NCBI RefSeq assembly: GCF_001748245.1
Contig: NZ_BDFO01000001.1
Coordinates: 4,968,483-5,032,482, forward strand
DNA: 64,000 nucleotides
Direction: 5' to 3'
From: Oligoflexus tunisiensis
GTDB lineage: Bacteria > Bdellovibrionota_B > Oligoflexia > Oligoflexales > Oligoflexaceae
A model generated the notes under the pieces. It made no database searches, was not told the origin of the DNA, and saw only the letters and a program-made list of their open reading frames with translations. Below are positions 41,183 through 50,154 of the stretch, piece by piece (position 1 is the first letter of the stretch; the number at the start of each line of letters is the position of its first letter). Position numbers and translations under genes: made by a program.

Positions 41183-42190
41183 ATGTATGGTTACCTCATG
41201 CGCCGGCTCCTTTTGGTGCCCGTGACCGTGCTTGGTCTGACCCTTTTGATCTTCTGCATCACCCGCTTTCTCCCCGGTGGGCCTTTGGATCGACAGCTGG
41301 CCCGGGAGATGGCGCAGGCCGATACCATCGCCCTGCCGACGCTCAGCGAGGAGCAGCTGGCCGGTTTAAAAAGCTATTATGGAATGGATCAGCCTCTGCT
41401 GAAGGCCTATGCTCAATGGCTTGGAGCTTTGTTGCAAGGGGATCTCGGCACTTCGCTACGCTATCAGGAGCCGGTCTGGTCCATGATGCGGGAGCGGCTG
41501 CCGGTTTCCCTGCTCTTTGGCTTCGCCAGTCTTTTCTGTAGCTATGGTCTTTGCATCGGTCTGGGTCTGCTCTGCGCGTATCGACCGCAGCACCTTCTGG
41601 TCCGCGCCCTGCAGGGCCTTCTTTTGCTCTTCAACGCGATCCCGGCTGCAATCATGGCCATGCTCCTGTTTTTTCTGGTCGCCGCGCAGGGTTATTTTCC
41701 GCTGGGGGGACTCACAAGCGATAGCTTTGCGGAACTCAGCGCCTGGGAAAAATTTCTGGATCTTCTCGCGCACGTGACTCTGCCTTTGATCGCATACTGC
41801 GCGCATCAGCTTGCGGTTCTCACCTTTATTCTGAGAGACAGCCTGCGTGATGAGCTGGCTGGTGAAGCCGTGCGTATGGCCCGGGCCAAAGGTGCCAGCG
41901 CGCGTGAGGCTTTAATCGGACATGCGCTGCCGCTGGCCATCATTCCCATCATCAGCCAGATCGGTCATCAGATCAGTCTGGTGCTGGCCGGTTCCTTTTT
42001 AATTGAACGCATTTTTAATCTGAATGGTTTTGGTCTGCTTGGTTTTGAAGCTCTTCATGAACGCGACTATCCTCTGGTCATTGGTCTCCTGACCGTCGCC
42101 GGGCTTTTGCACATTATCGGCAACCTGCTGTCCGACCTTTGTCTCTCCTGGGCGGATCCGCGCATTCGCCTGATCAAGGGGGCGCGATGA
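41183..42190 (+). CDS. YejB-like peptide ABC transporter permease
   Basis: A 335-residue permease of the DppB/OppB group with about six helices and the EAA-type loop GEAVRMARAKGASAREALIGH. The C-terminal IERIFNLNGFGLLGFEALHE is close to YejB. It forms one half of the inner-membrane channel of a peptide importer. The stop overlaps the second permease start in ATGA. No ATPase gene is adjacent; suitable ATPases are encoded at 54.0-55.9 kb. Confidence 0.87.
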   Translation: MYGYLMRRLLLVPVTVLGLTLLIFCITRFLPGGPLDRQLAREMAQADTIALPTLSEEQLAGLKSYYGMDQPLLKAYAQWLGALLQGDLGTSLRYQEPVWSMMRERLPVSLLFGFASLFCSYGLCIGLGLLCAYRPQHLLVRALQGLLLLFNAIPAAIMAMLLFFLVAAQGYFPLGGLTSDSFAELSAWEKFLDLLAHVTLPLIAYCAHQLAVLTFILRDSLRDELAGEAVRMARAKGASAREALIGHALPLAIIPIISQIGHQISLVLAGSFLIERIFNLNGFGLLGFEALHERDYPLVIGLLTVAGLLHIIGNLLSDLCLSWADPRIRLIKGAR

Positions 42191-43161
42191 AACGGTTCTG
42201 GACCTTCACCTTGCTCGCGTTTCTTCTCATCAGTTTCTGCGCGGAACTTTGGATTGGAGCGCGACCGCTCCTCGTGCGCTACCAGGATCATTTTTATTTT
42301 CCGATCTTTTCCAGCATGAGATCCGGGGAATTCTTTGGCGAGGACTATGCCTGGGAAGCGGAATATCCCAAACTCCAGGAAAAGTGGCAGAACACAGGAT
42401 CGCCGGATTGGATCCTGATGCCCTGGATCCCGCTCGGTCCTTTGACGATCGATCTTGTTCAAAGTCCACCTGCAGCTCCGGATGTCCGGCACTGGTTCGG
42501 CACGGATAGCTCGGGTCGTGATGTGCTCGCGCGGTTCATTTACGGCTTTCGAACAGCCTTCGTGATGGCGGTCGCGTATGTGGCCCTCACCATGGCGCTG
42601 GCCCTGGGCCTGGCCTTGCTTTCGGCGCTGAGTCCCGGCTGGGTCGATCTCGTGCTGCAACGCGGCATGGAGATCTGGGTCATGATTCCCTTTCTCTATG
42701 TGGCGATTGCGATCGTGAGTCTCGTGACACTTGATAAGGTCTTGCTGGTCGTTATTCTGAGCATCTTTTCCTGGCCTACACTCAGTCTTTATCTGCGCGC
42801 GCAAATTCTGCAGGTGAAGGAACAGGATTATATTCAGGCCGCCCGCGTTCTCGGACTTCCGCAGTTGCGGATCATCTGCTTTCATATTCTGCCGCAGATC
42901 TGGCCTTTTCTCCTGTCTTTTCTTCCGTTTGTTCTGGCAGCTGCGCTCGTGACACTGACATCCCTTGACTTTCTCGGTTTTGGTTTGCCACCGCCGGAAC
43001 CCAGCTGGGGCGATCTTTTGCAGCAGGCTCTTGAAAGGCCTTACGCCTGGTGGATCGCAGCGCCCGTTCTGGTGGGGCTATTTGTTGTCTTGACAGCGGT
43101 GACAGTGATCGGCGAAGCTATCCGAAACAAGCAGAATCCCAGGCAAACACAAAACCAGTGA
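42187..43161 (+). CDS. YejE-like peptide ABC transporter permease
   Basis: A 324-residue permease of the DppC/OppC group. The N-terminal periplasmic part (RPLLVRYQDHFYFPIF, FFGEDYAWEAEYP) is characteristic of YejE, and WFGTDSSGRDVLARFIYGFR and YIQAARVLGLPQLRI are the usual permease motifs. The ATG at 42187 overlaps the preceding stop. The binding-protein gene follows after 7 bp. In E. coli the Yej system imports oligopeptides and microcin C; the substrate here is not known. Confidence 0.88.
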   Translation: MKRFWTFTLLAFLLISFCAELWIGARPLLVRYQDHFYFPIFSSMRSGEFFGEDYAWEAEYPKLQEKWQNTGSPDWILMPWIPLGPLTIDLVQSPPAAPDVRHWFGTDSSGRDVLARFIYGFRTAFVMAVAYVALTMALALGLALLSALSPGWVDLVLQRGMEIWVMIPFLYVAIAIVSLVTLDKVLLVVILSIFSWPTLSLYLRAQILQVKEQDYIQAARVLGLPQLRIICFHILPQIWPFLLSFLPFVLAAALVTLTSLDFLGFGLPPPEPSWGDLLQQALERPYAWWIAAPVLVGLFVVLTAVTVIGEAIRNKQNPRQTQNQ

Positions 43162-43168
43162 GATCATT

Positions 43169-44986
43169 ATGGTCCGGTGGGTCGTCCATTGCCATGTTCT
43201 CGCGCTCAGCTTCGCGTTCGCGAGCGGGATCACAACCCTGCACGCGGCGGAGCCACCGGCCACGCTGCGCTGGGAAACCAACGATAAACCGCAGCCGATC
43301 GGCAGTCCCAAGGCTGTCACCGGCGGTCGCATTACGGGTTACATTGATACCTATCCCCTGACTTTGCGTCAAGTCGGTCCGGACGCCACCGGAGCCTTTC
43401 GCGTCCTGCTCGATGAAAACGATATGTCGCTCGTCACCATGCATCCGAACACGGAAACCTGGATCCCGATGCTCGCCAGTCACTGGGCTTTGGATCCTGA
43501 TGGCCGGACGGTTTACTATCGCCTGAATCCTGCTGCCCGCTGGTCGGATAAGCAGCCGGTCAAGGCCACCGACTATGCCTTCACACTGGAATTCATGCGT
43601 TCGCCGCATATTCAGTCGCCCTGGTCGAACGAATATTACACCAAAACCATTGAGGGCATTCAAACCTTTCAGGAAAAGGCCGGAACCGAGGTGATCTCGA
43701 TTCGTCTTAAGGAACCGACCCTGGATCGCATACTGAAGACCAACATCAAACCCATGCCGCGGCATTTCTATGGCAAACTGGATGCCGGTTTTGTGACGAA
43801 ATTCAACTGGAAGATTCCGCCCAATGTCGGACCCTATACTTTAAGCACGCTCGATAAAGGCCGGCGGGTCGTCTTCAAACGCAAGACCGATTGGTGGGCG
43901 AAGGATCTGCCTTACTTCAAGCATCGCTTCAATGTCGACGAAGTGGTGCTGAAGGTGGTGCGGGACATTCAAATCGCCTTTGAGTATCTCAAGGCTGGAC
44001 AGCTCGATATTATGACCCTCACCAATCCGGAATTCTGGAAACCTGGCTCAAGCGATGATGTCTTTGCCAAGGGCTATGTGCATAAGCTGCAGGCATACAA
44101 TGATCAACCGCGTGCGGATTATGCTCTGATTCTGAACTCCAGTTACGGACCCTTCCAGGATCAGCGTGTGCGCCAGGCTTTCGCTTATGCGATGAATGTG
44201 CAGCGGGTGATCGATGAGCTTTTGAAGGATGGTTATCAGCGGCTCCAGGGGATATCCCAAGGCTATGGCAGCTTCACGGCGCCTGGAGTGAAGGCTCGCC
44301 CCTTTGATCTGGCCAAGGCCGATGAACTATTCAAACAGGCTGGCTGGGACAAGCGCAATAGCGAAGGCATTCGGGTGAAGGATGGCCAGACGCTGACGGT
44401 CACCCTAAGCTATGCCTTTCCCAATATGACCCCGCGCTTTGTGATCCTGCAGGAGGATGCGCGCAAGGCCGGTATTGACCTCAAGCTGCAGACGATGGAC
44501 CCTGCCCTGGCTTATAAAAGCTTTCGTGACAAGGCGCATCAGATTGCTTTTTTCTCCTGGAGCATTCCGTATCGTCCCGAGTACCGCTCGCGGTTTCATT
44601 CGAGTTTTGCGAACAAACCGCAGACCTCGAATTTTTCCAATACGGCGAGTCCAGTCCTGGATCAACTCATCGAGGAGTACGAACATGCCAGCGATGACCG
44701 GAAGCGGATCGAAAAGGCTCATGCGATTCAGAACTTTGTATTTCAGGATTCCAGTTACATCCCACTCTTTGAAGTCCCCTACTACCGTCTGGCCTATTGG
44801 AGCTGGATCCAATTTCCAGAAGTTCCAGGCACGAAAAGTACTGACGGTTTACCTTTCTTCGACAGTGCAACGGGGGGACTCTTCTGGGTCGACAGAGATC
44901 GGCAAGAATCTGTTATGGCAGCACGAAAACGAGGAGAACGAATCGCCGCTCGAACCTGGATCGACGACACATTTCGAGTGAAATAG
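43169..44986 (+). CDS. YejA-like periplasmic peptide-binding protein
   Basis: A 605-residue family 5 solute-binding protein with a signal peptide (LALSFAFASGITTLHAA). YejA-type features include GGRITGYIDTYPLTLRQVGP, ASHWALDPDGRTVYYRLNP and ARWSDKQPVKATDYAFTLEF. It delivers peptides to the YejB/YejE-like channel encoded just upstream. The gene order here is permease, permease, binding protein, rather than the A-B-E-F order of E. coli. A strong terminator follows after 11 bp. Confidence 0.9.
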   Translation: MVRWVVHCHVLALSFAFASGITTLHAAEPPATLRWETNDKPQPIGSPKAVTGGRITGYIDTYPLTLRQVGPDATGAFRVLLDENDMSLVTMHPNTETWIPMLASHWALDPDGRTVYYRLNPAARWSDKQPVKATDYAFTLEFMRSPHIQSPWSNEYYTKTIEGIQTFQEKAGTEVISIRLKEPTLDRILKTNIKPMPRHFYGKLDAGFVTKFNWKIPPNVGPYTLSTLDKGRRVVFKRKTDWWAKDLPYFKHRFNVDEVVLKVVRDIQIAFEYLKAGQLDIMTLTNPEFWKPGSSDDVFAKGYVHKLQAYNDQPRADYALILNSSYGPFQDQRVRQAFAYAMNVQRVIDELLKDGYQRLQGISQGYGSFTAPGVKARPFDLAKADELFKQAGWDKRNSEGIRVKDGQTLTVTLSYAFPNMTPRFVILQEDARKAGIDLKLQTMDPALAYKSFRDKAHQIAFFSWSIPYRPEYRSRFHSSFANKPQTSNFSNTASPVLDQLIEEYEHASDDRKRIEKAHAIQNFVFQDSSYIPLFEVPYYRLAYWSWIQFPEVPGTKSTDGLPFFDSATGGLFWVDRDRQESVMAARKRGERIAARTWIDDTFRVK

Positions 44987-44997
44987 GAAAGGGTAAG

Positions 44998-45021
44998 ACC
45001 CCGCGTACAGAGCGGGGTTTT
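44998..45021. terminator. Rho-independent terminator between convergent genes
   Basis: ACCCCGC and GCGGGGT form a perfect 7-bp stem around a 7-base loop, followed by TTTT on the plus strand. It lies between the convergent binding-protein and CheY genes and may serve the rightward operon. Confidence 0.8.
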
Positions 45022-45056
45022 AGGGAGAATAGCCGAGGCCGGAGCACCCGAAGGGA

Positions 45057-45434
45057 TCAGGCGACAAACTTCTCCAACACCTTATCCACAGTCTTCAGAA
45101 GACGTTCGGGATCGAAGGGTTTCACTACCCAGACCACCACACCGGCTTCCTTTCCTGATTGCTTCAGCTCTTTCGACGATTCCGTCGTCAGCATGCCCAC
45201 AGGAACTTCCTTGTAACGGTCAATCTGTTTGATCTTGGTGATCATGGTGATCCCATCAAGACCAGGCATGTTGTAGTCGCTGATGATCAGCTGGACGCCC
45301 TGGTGTTCTTCAGCTTTTTTCAAGCCGTCGGCACCATCATGAGCTTCGACCACGACATGGCCGCCCTTTTCCAGAACTTCCTTCAGCTCCAAACGCAGCG
45401 TTTCCGAGTCATCCGCGATAAGAATCTTGGCCAT
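45057..45434 (-). CDS. CheY-like single-domain response regulator
   Basis: A 125-residue receiver with the acidic pair in ILIADDSETLR, the phosphoacceptor Asp in IISDYNMPGLDG, and the conserved Thr (LTTES) and Lys (VVKPFDP). There is no output domain, so it acts by protein contact. It follows a CheA-like kinase gene by 26 bp and a CheX-like gene further upstream, so the three form a phosphorelay module. Whether the output is motility or another process is not shown; no flagellar or receptor gene is in the window. Confidence 0.92.
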   Translation of the reverse strand: MAKILIADDSETLRLELKEVLEKGGHVVVEAHDGADGLKKAEEHQGVQLIISDYNMPGLDGITMITKIKQIDRYKEVPVGMLTTESSKELKQSGKEAGVVVWVVKPFDPERLLKTVDKVLEKFVA

Positions 45435-45460
45435 GGTACTCTCCCTTGCCAGGCTAAAAC

Positions 45461-47416
45461 TTAAGTCAGAGGCACATCAAACGAGAAGGTGGTTCCCTTG
45501 TGTTCCTCAGACGTGATCTCGAGTTTCTTCGCACCCAAACTGCGCACGGCTTCGCTTACCGAGTCGAGACCGATGCCGCGACCACTGATACTGGTGGCCT
45601 CGTCACGGCTGCTGAACCCGGGCCGCATCAGAAGGTCATAGACCTGATCCAGACTCAGGCTCGGCGCATCGACCGGGTCGAGGAGTTCACGCTTGATGGC
45701 GGCGCGGATCACCTTTTCACGGTTGATGCCGGCTCCATCATCCGTGACTTCCACATGCACGCGGTTGCCTTGGGTGATTGCTTTGATTTTGATCCTGCCA
45801 TGCGCCGGCTTGCCGAGCTTTTCACGTTCCTCGGGTATTTCGATGCCGTGGTCGATGGCATTATTGATGAGATGCAGGAAAATTTCGGTGAAGGTCAGCA
45901 TTTCATTCTGAATCACCTGCACGCCGGCCCATTCGAATTCCAGCTCCACCTGCTTGCCGAGGGCCTGGCAGGTCGCGTCCTTCTGATGAATCAGCTTGGG
46001 TTCCAGAGTGGACAGATCCTTGGTCTTGGCAAAGTTGCCGCCACCCAGGCGTTCCAAAATCTTGTCGGCCTGACGCTTGCCAGGATCATCCAGCTTGCGG
46101 CGCAGATCGCTCAGTTCGTGGATGGCGACGCTGAAATCCTCCTGACTGATATGCAGGCCGTGCTGCTTGCCGCTCAGGGCAAAGCACAGGGACTTCATAT
46201 CGACCCATTCCTTGCGGATGCGATCGAAATTCTCATTGAGCCAGGTCGCATCCACCGGCTTCTTTTGATTGATATGATCCATCAGGGTGTCTTCCATCTG
46301 GTGCACGTCATGCTCCAGATCCGAGAACCGCGCGGTGCGGGCGATCCCTTTGATGGCGTGCAGCGAACGGGCAATCTTGTCCATGTCGCGGCTATCGATT
46401 TCCCGTTTCAGGCGCGGGAACAGCTCCTCGAAGTCCGAAAAGGTCACTTCGAGCAGCGAGCCGCTGCAACCCTGAATTTCCAGGATCTTTTTCACTTTGC
46501 TGTTTTCGATTTCGCGCTGCATTTCAAGGGCGCGACGGGCTTCCACCACCTCGGTGCGATCTTCCAGGACGATCATCAGTTTTTCAACGATGTTCTCATG
46601 GGTGATTGGATGATAGGTGATGCCGATCCAGATCGACTTCAATCCATCCGGGGTCTGCCGCGTGTATTTCACCTCACGGGGAAAATGCAGCTTGGCCAGG
46701 TCGAACCAAAGAGTATCACCACCGATGCAATCTACGACCTGCATGGCGCCTGTGCGTTCGATCGGATCGAGGTTGTCCCAGATGGGTTCGAACAGAACCT
46801 TTTCGATATGCTTGCCGGCGAGCTTGTTGTCGCCGAGCAGGAATTCGGAGTAAAGGGAATAGGGCCACTCGATTTCACCGGCCGAGTTCACCGTGAAAAT
46901 GCCGAGCGGAATGGCCGAGAAGATCTGCGAGAGTTTCTTCTCGAATTCCTTGACCTTGCTGATATTCTTGCCAAGGACCTTGATTAATGGACCGCGGCGT
47001 TCGCTGATCTGTGCGAACTTGCTGATGGTCCAAAGGTATTCCGCCTGGTGTCCGTTCTCATCGATACAGGTCAACTCGAACTGGAGCTGCTTGATGCCCA
47101 GGTCCTTGAGCAGCACGGATATCCTGGATTTAAAGATATTCTTGCTTTCAATGGTAAAGACATCATAGACGTTCTTGTTGAGCAGGCGCTCATAGTCGCA
47201 ATTCAAAAGCTTGGAGCATTCCGTATTGCCCTTCAGAATACGTCCCGTGCGATCCATGATGGCAAAAAGGTCGGGCAGGTTCTGAATGATCTGTTCCGAA
47301 GACGACTTGCACTTTTCCAGTACGGAGATCACATCATGACTGGCACGCAGCCCTTCGGCCGCCACGATCTCGGTGTTCACTTCAGGCCGATTGTCGAGTT
47401 TGAGGGTTGCGCTCAT
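45461..47416 (-). CDS. CheA-like histidine kinase with PAS and Hpt domains
   Basis: A 651-residue soluble kinase. The N-terminal half has two PAS-like regions (PDLFAIMDRTGRILKGNTEC; SAIPLGIFTVNSAGEIEW), then an Hpt-type helix with SLHAIKGIARTARF (His near residue 352), then a CheA-type ATPase domain with HLINNAIDHGIEIPEEREKL, VTDDGAGIN and SGRGIGLDSVSEAV. It ends directly after the ATPase domain, so the CheW-like regulatory domain of true CheA is absent, and no transmembrane helix is present. It probably phosphorylates the downstream CheY. The start overlaps the CheX-like stop by 4 bp. Confidence 0.88.
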   Translation of the reverse strand: MSATLKLDNRPEVNTEIVAAEGLRASHDVISVLEKCKSSSEQIIQNLPDLFAIMDRTGRILKGNTECSKLLNCDYERLLNKNVYDVFTIESKNIFKSRISVLLKDLGIKQLQFELTCIDENGHQAEYLWTISKFAQISERRGPLIKVLGKNISKVKEFEKKLSQIFSAIPLGIFTVNSAGEIEWPYSLYSEFLLGDNKLAGKHIEKVLFEPIWDNLDPIERTGAMQVVDCIGGDTLWFDLAKLHFPREVKYTRQTPDGLKSIWIGITYHPITHENIVEKLMIVLEDRTEVVEARRALEMQREIENSKVKKILEIQGCSGSLLEVTFSDFEELFPRLKREIDSRDMDKIARSLHAIKGIARTARFSDLEHDVHQMEDTLMDHINQKKPVDATWLNENFDRIRKEWVDMKSLCFALSGKQHGLHISQEDFSVAIHELSDLRRKLDDPGKRQADKILERLGGGNFAKTKDLSTLEPKLIHQKDATCQALGKQVELEFEWAGVQVIQNEMLTFTEIFLHLINNAIDHGIEIPEEREKLGKPAHGRIKIKAITQGNRVHVEVTDDGAGINREKVIRAAIKRELLDPVDAPSLSLDQVYDLLMRPGFSSRDEATSISGRGIGLDSVSEAVRSLGAKKLEITSEEHKGTTFSFDVPLT

Positions 47417-48015
47417 AGGAATTCTCCATCTCCCTCGTCATCCGGTTTGTCTTCATCGATTTTGAGCTCGGTAAAATCATTCCAGGAAAGGACATCAAGC
47501 ACCGACGAACAGGCGAGTTCGCCTTCGGGCCAGGTGATTTTCCAGACGTCATGAATTTTCCGGGGATCGATCTTATCACTAAACACGGCCTCATCGAAGC
47601 CGCTGGTGACGAGGGGTATACTGATACCTGTGATGATATTGGCGTTGTTAAAGGCGGCCTTCAGGGCACCGGCCATCAGGTTGCACATTTCGCGCATGTG
47701 GTCCATAGCCATACGATCATCGATATCATCAAGTTTCTTTTTCAATTTGTTGGCCAGCATGTTGCGACTGGTCGCCGTATCGAAATGAATCTTCAGAATC
47801 ACCCGAACGGCCGAGCCGGAAACCAGGATCAGCGACATCCAATGTCCATAGAGAAAATCATCGGAGTTGCTGACCTCTTGCAACTTATGTTCTTTCAACG
47901 CGGAAGCACGGACGATGGTGTTTTCCACCCTGTGCCGGATCACTTGTTTCAAGACTTCTTTGACGGCACTCGTGTCCACCACTGCTTTTCTGGCTTCTGC
48001 GCTTTCAGCACCCAT
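47413..48015 (-). CDS. CheX-like protein
   Basis: A 200-residue protein from the ATG at 48015, preceded by AAAGGA; the frame opens eight codons earlier. The central motif EMCNLMAGALKAAF resembles the ExxN phosphatase motif of CheX/CheC proteins, with Glu and Asn in place, in an alpha-helix after a beta-rich segment. CheX dephosphorylates CheY-P. The tail is acidic (DEDKPDDEGDGEF). The operon with CheA-like and CheY genes fits a phosphatase acting on that CheY. Similarity is limited to the motif and predicted fold. Confidence 0.6.
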   Translation of the reverse strand: MGAESAEARKAVVDTSAVKEVLKQVIRHRVENTIVRASALKEHKLQEVSNSDDFLYGHWMSLILVSGSAVRVILKIHFDTATSRNMLANKLKKKLDDIDDRMAMDHMREMCNLMAGALKAAFNNANIITGISIPLVTSGFDEAVFSDKIDPRKIHDVWKITWPEGELACSSVLDVLSWNDFTELKIDEDKPDDEGDGEFL

Positions 48016-48311
48016 AACGCATCCTTTAGAGTCGCCCATTTACATCAAAAAATAATTCTGACAGAAGGTCTATCGGCAGGACCTTTAACAACTTTACACC
48101 GCATTGCAGAGCCCGTCCGCCCCCCTTTCCAGGCCTACGGAGGGTCTGGGAGGCCACTTAAATTCGTGTGCAATTTTCCCCTAATAATACTATATTCTCA
48201 GATAGTTGGAATATATTCAGGCCCTGATTCAGGTTTGAACAGACCCCGCCGATAGTCTTAGTGAAGCACTCGAACGTCGTGGCGAAGTCATTTCGGAGGT
48301 GGGGGTTTTTC

Positions 48312-49691
48312 TTGGGAATACAGAAACGATTTCGTGTACACAAAACAGGCGAGACGATCCAGCTCCACGGGATCATCACGGATACATCCAACCTCAAGGT
48401 TCTGGATGAAATGGTATCCGATCGCAATGTTTTCGACTGCAGCCAGGTCGTTAGCGCAAGCTGGAACGGCCTCTTGCGCCTGGATGCCTATCTCAGCAAA
48501 CTCTCAGGACAGATCACGCTGACCCATATTCCCTATCATCTCTTTCAGTATTTAAGGCTCCTGCCCAATGTGGGACAGAAGTATGTATTAGGCGAAATCG
48601 AGCTGACTCTTCTTGCTTCAGCGGAAGGCGGCGGCGCGTATCAGACCCGCTTTTTGAATTCCGCTGTCCTCAATCATATCGCCCACGCGGATCCCAAACC
48701 CTTCATTCAATTGGAAGATGGCGCGCAGCTGATCGGTCGCGACAGCTTTATCTGCCCCGCCCGCTTCGGCAGCCGGGATTATCAGCAGACAGCGTTGACG
48801 AGCGGCTGGTACCAGCAAAATACCGAGCAGTTTGACTTTTGGTACGATTATGTGTCGTTTGCCAATATCACGCTGTCGCTGGCCATGGACCTGATCCAAA
48901 GCCAGGAAGCGACATTGGAATCCCTGCTGAGGGATATCGAACTCGGCGTGACCGCGATTGAGACGTCGCTGGGCCTTCTGATTCCCGAATTCAAAGCGGA
49001 AGGAGCCCATAGCCTGAGCGAAGTCGCTCTCTTCGTGCGCAAGGCCTGTGATCAGCTGGGGACGATCCTGGACAAATCCGGCGGCGAGGTTTCCGATGTG
49101 CTGGTGCGCATGCAGCTCCTGGCCGGCAGTCAGGATTTCCTGCAGGCCGAGGCGCTCTATAAGCTCCTGCGTGAATTCAGTAATACGATCGGCACGCTTT
49201 ACCCAACCCTCGCGAGCATCGAGGAAATCGGTGCCAGCACCGGCAGGCAGATCAGCAACCTCAGCCGCATTGGGAAATACAAGGCGCTGGTCCTGGGCGT
49301 CGAGGATGTGTCCGAGGAAACCATGAACGCCGTGCGTGAGACTATGGATATCATGGATCCGCTTTCGGATGGCGACTGGATTGAAACGCGCAATGAATTC
49401 GTGCAGCACCTGGAATCGGTGGATCAATCTCTCAGCAAAATCATCATCCTTCTTCAGGGCTTCGATCTTCTGCGGCAGATCCTGGAGCATCGCCTGCATG
49501 AAAGCGAGGCCATCCAGGACTTCCTGAAACGCGGTGGCGCTGACTGGCGTGGGACGAAGGCCGCGGTGTTCAGTCTCGTCAACCGCACCCTGGTGACCGA
49601 CCAGGAAAAATATTCCTGTGAGTTTTTCATACCCGAAGCGGCCCGGGGCGAGGACAACAATCAAAAGCCCGGTGATATCCTTCTGTTTTAA
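48312..49691 (+). CDS. STAS-like N-terminal, helical C-terminal signalling protein
   Basis: A protein of about 459 residues, not firmly recognised. The TTG at 48312 is preferred because GGAGGTGGGGG precedes it; the frame opens at 48261. The first 85 residues alternate strands and helices like an anti-sigma-antagonist STAS fold (GETIQLHGIITDTSNLKVLD, DCSQVVSASWNGLLRLDAYL). The C-terminal 250 residues are long amphipathic helices (LEHRLHESEAIQDFLKRGG), as in chemotaxis adaptors. Divergent from the CheX-CheA-CheY operon and followed by a PilZ gene 53 bp on, it probably belongs to the same signalling network. Confidence 0.5.
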   Translation: MGIQKRFRVHKTGETIQLHGIITDTSNLKVLDEMVSDRNVFDCSQVVSASWNGLLRLDAYLSKLSGQITLTHIPYHLFQYLRLLPNVGQKYVLGEIELTLLASAEGGGAYQTRFLNSAVLNHIAHADPKPFIQLEDGAQLIGRDSFICPARFGSRDYQQTALTSGWYQQNTEQFDFWYDYVSFANITLSLAMDLIQSQEATLESLLRDIELGVTAIETSLGLLIPEFKAEGAHSLSEVALFVRKACDQLGTILDKSGGEVSDVLVRMQLLAGSQDFLQAEALYKLLREFSNTIGTLYPTLASIEEIGASTGRQISNLSRIGKYKALVLGVEDVSEETMNAVRETMDIMDPLSDGDWIETRNEFVQHLESVDQSLSKIIILLQGFDLLRQILEHRLHESEAIQDFLKRGGADWRGTKAAVFSLVNRTLVTDQEKYSCEFFIPEAARGEDNNQKPGDILLF

Positions 49692-49744
49692 CCTCGCAAA
49701 ATATCCCTTAATGTCAGGCCAACAGGAACCGATGGAGGAACTGT

Positions 49745-50143
49745 GTGACTGAAATAGGGGAAACCATGAAAACGGCCTTGTCTGGTCAGGAACGTCGACA
49801 GGAGATACGCTACAGCCTGTTCGGGGAACTCCCGGCCCGCATGATCAACATCACAACCGAGCAGGAACTGACCTGTCTCACGATTGATATTTCAACGCGC
49901 GGTATCGGCCTGCTGGTCAGCCCCAGTCCCGTGGAAGGTCAGGTCATTCGTGTGGAATTCACGGATCAAAGCCATCCGAGTCTGGATTTTGTCGTGCGAC
50001 ACGTCCATTCCGTGATGGATGACCCTGTGCATGGCTTTGAGAGCATGCGACGCTGTGGTCTGGAACTCCATGATGACAAAAAGTCGAATATCGATCTGAT
50101 TGCATTTTTCGGCAGCATAGACTCCGTGATGATCGGAGACTGA
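49745..50143 (+). CDS. PilZ domain protein
   Basis: A 132-residue single PilZ domain. Both c-di-GMP-binding motifs are intact: RRQEIR (RxxxR) near residue 18 and DISTRGIGL (DxSxxG) near residue 49. The GTG start follows GGAGG. It should bind cyclic di-GMP and act by protein contact. It lies between the STAS-like gene and the double-receiver TPR gene, 53 bp after the first and 11 bp before the second, so a common operon linking c-di-GMP to this signalling block is likely. Confidence 0.85.
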   Translation: MTEIGETMKTALSGQERRQEIRYSLFGELPARMINITTEQELTCLTIDISTRGIGLLVSPSPVEGQVIRVEFTDQSHPSLDFVVRHVHSVMDDPVHGFESMRRCGLELHDDKKSNIDLIAFFGSIDSVMIGD

Positions 50144-50154
50144 GGAACAGGACT

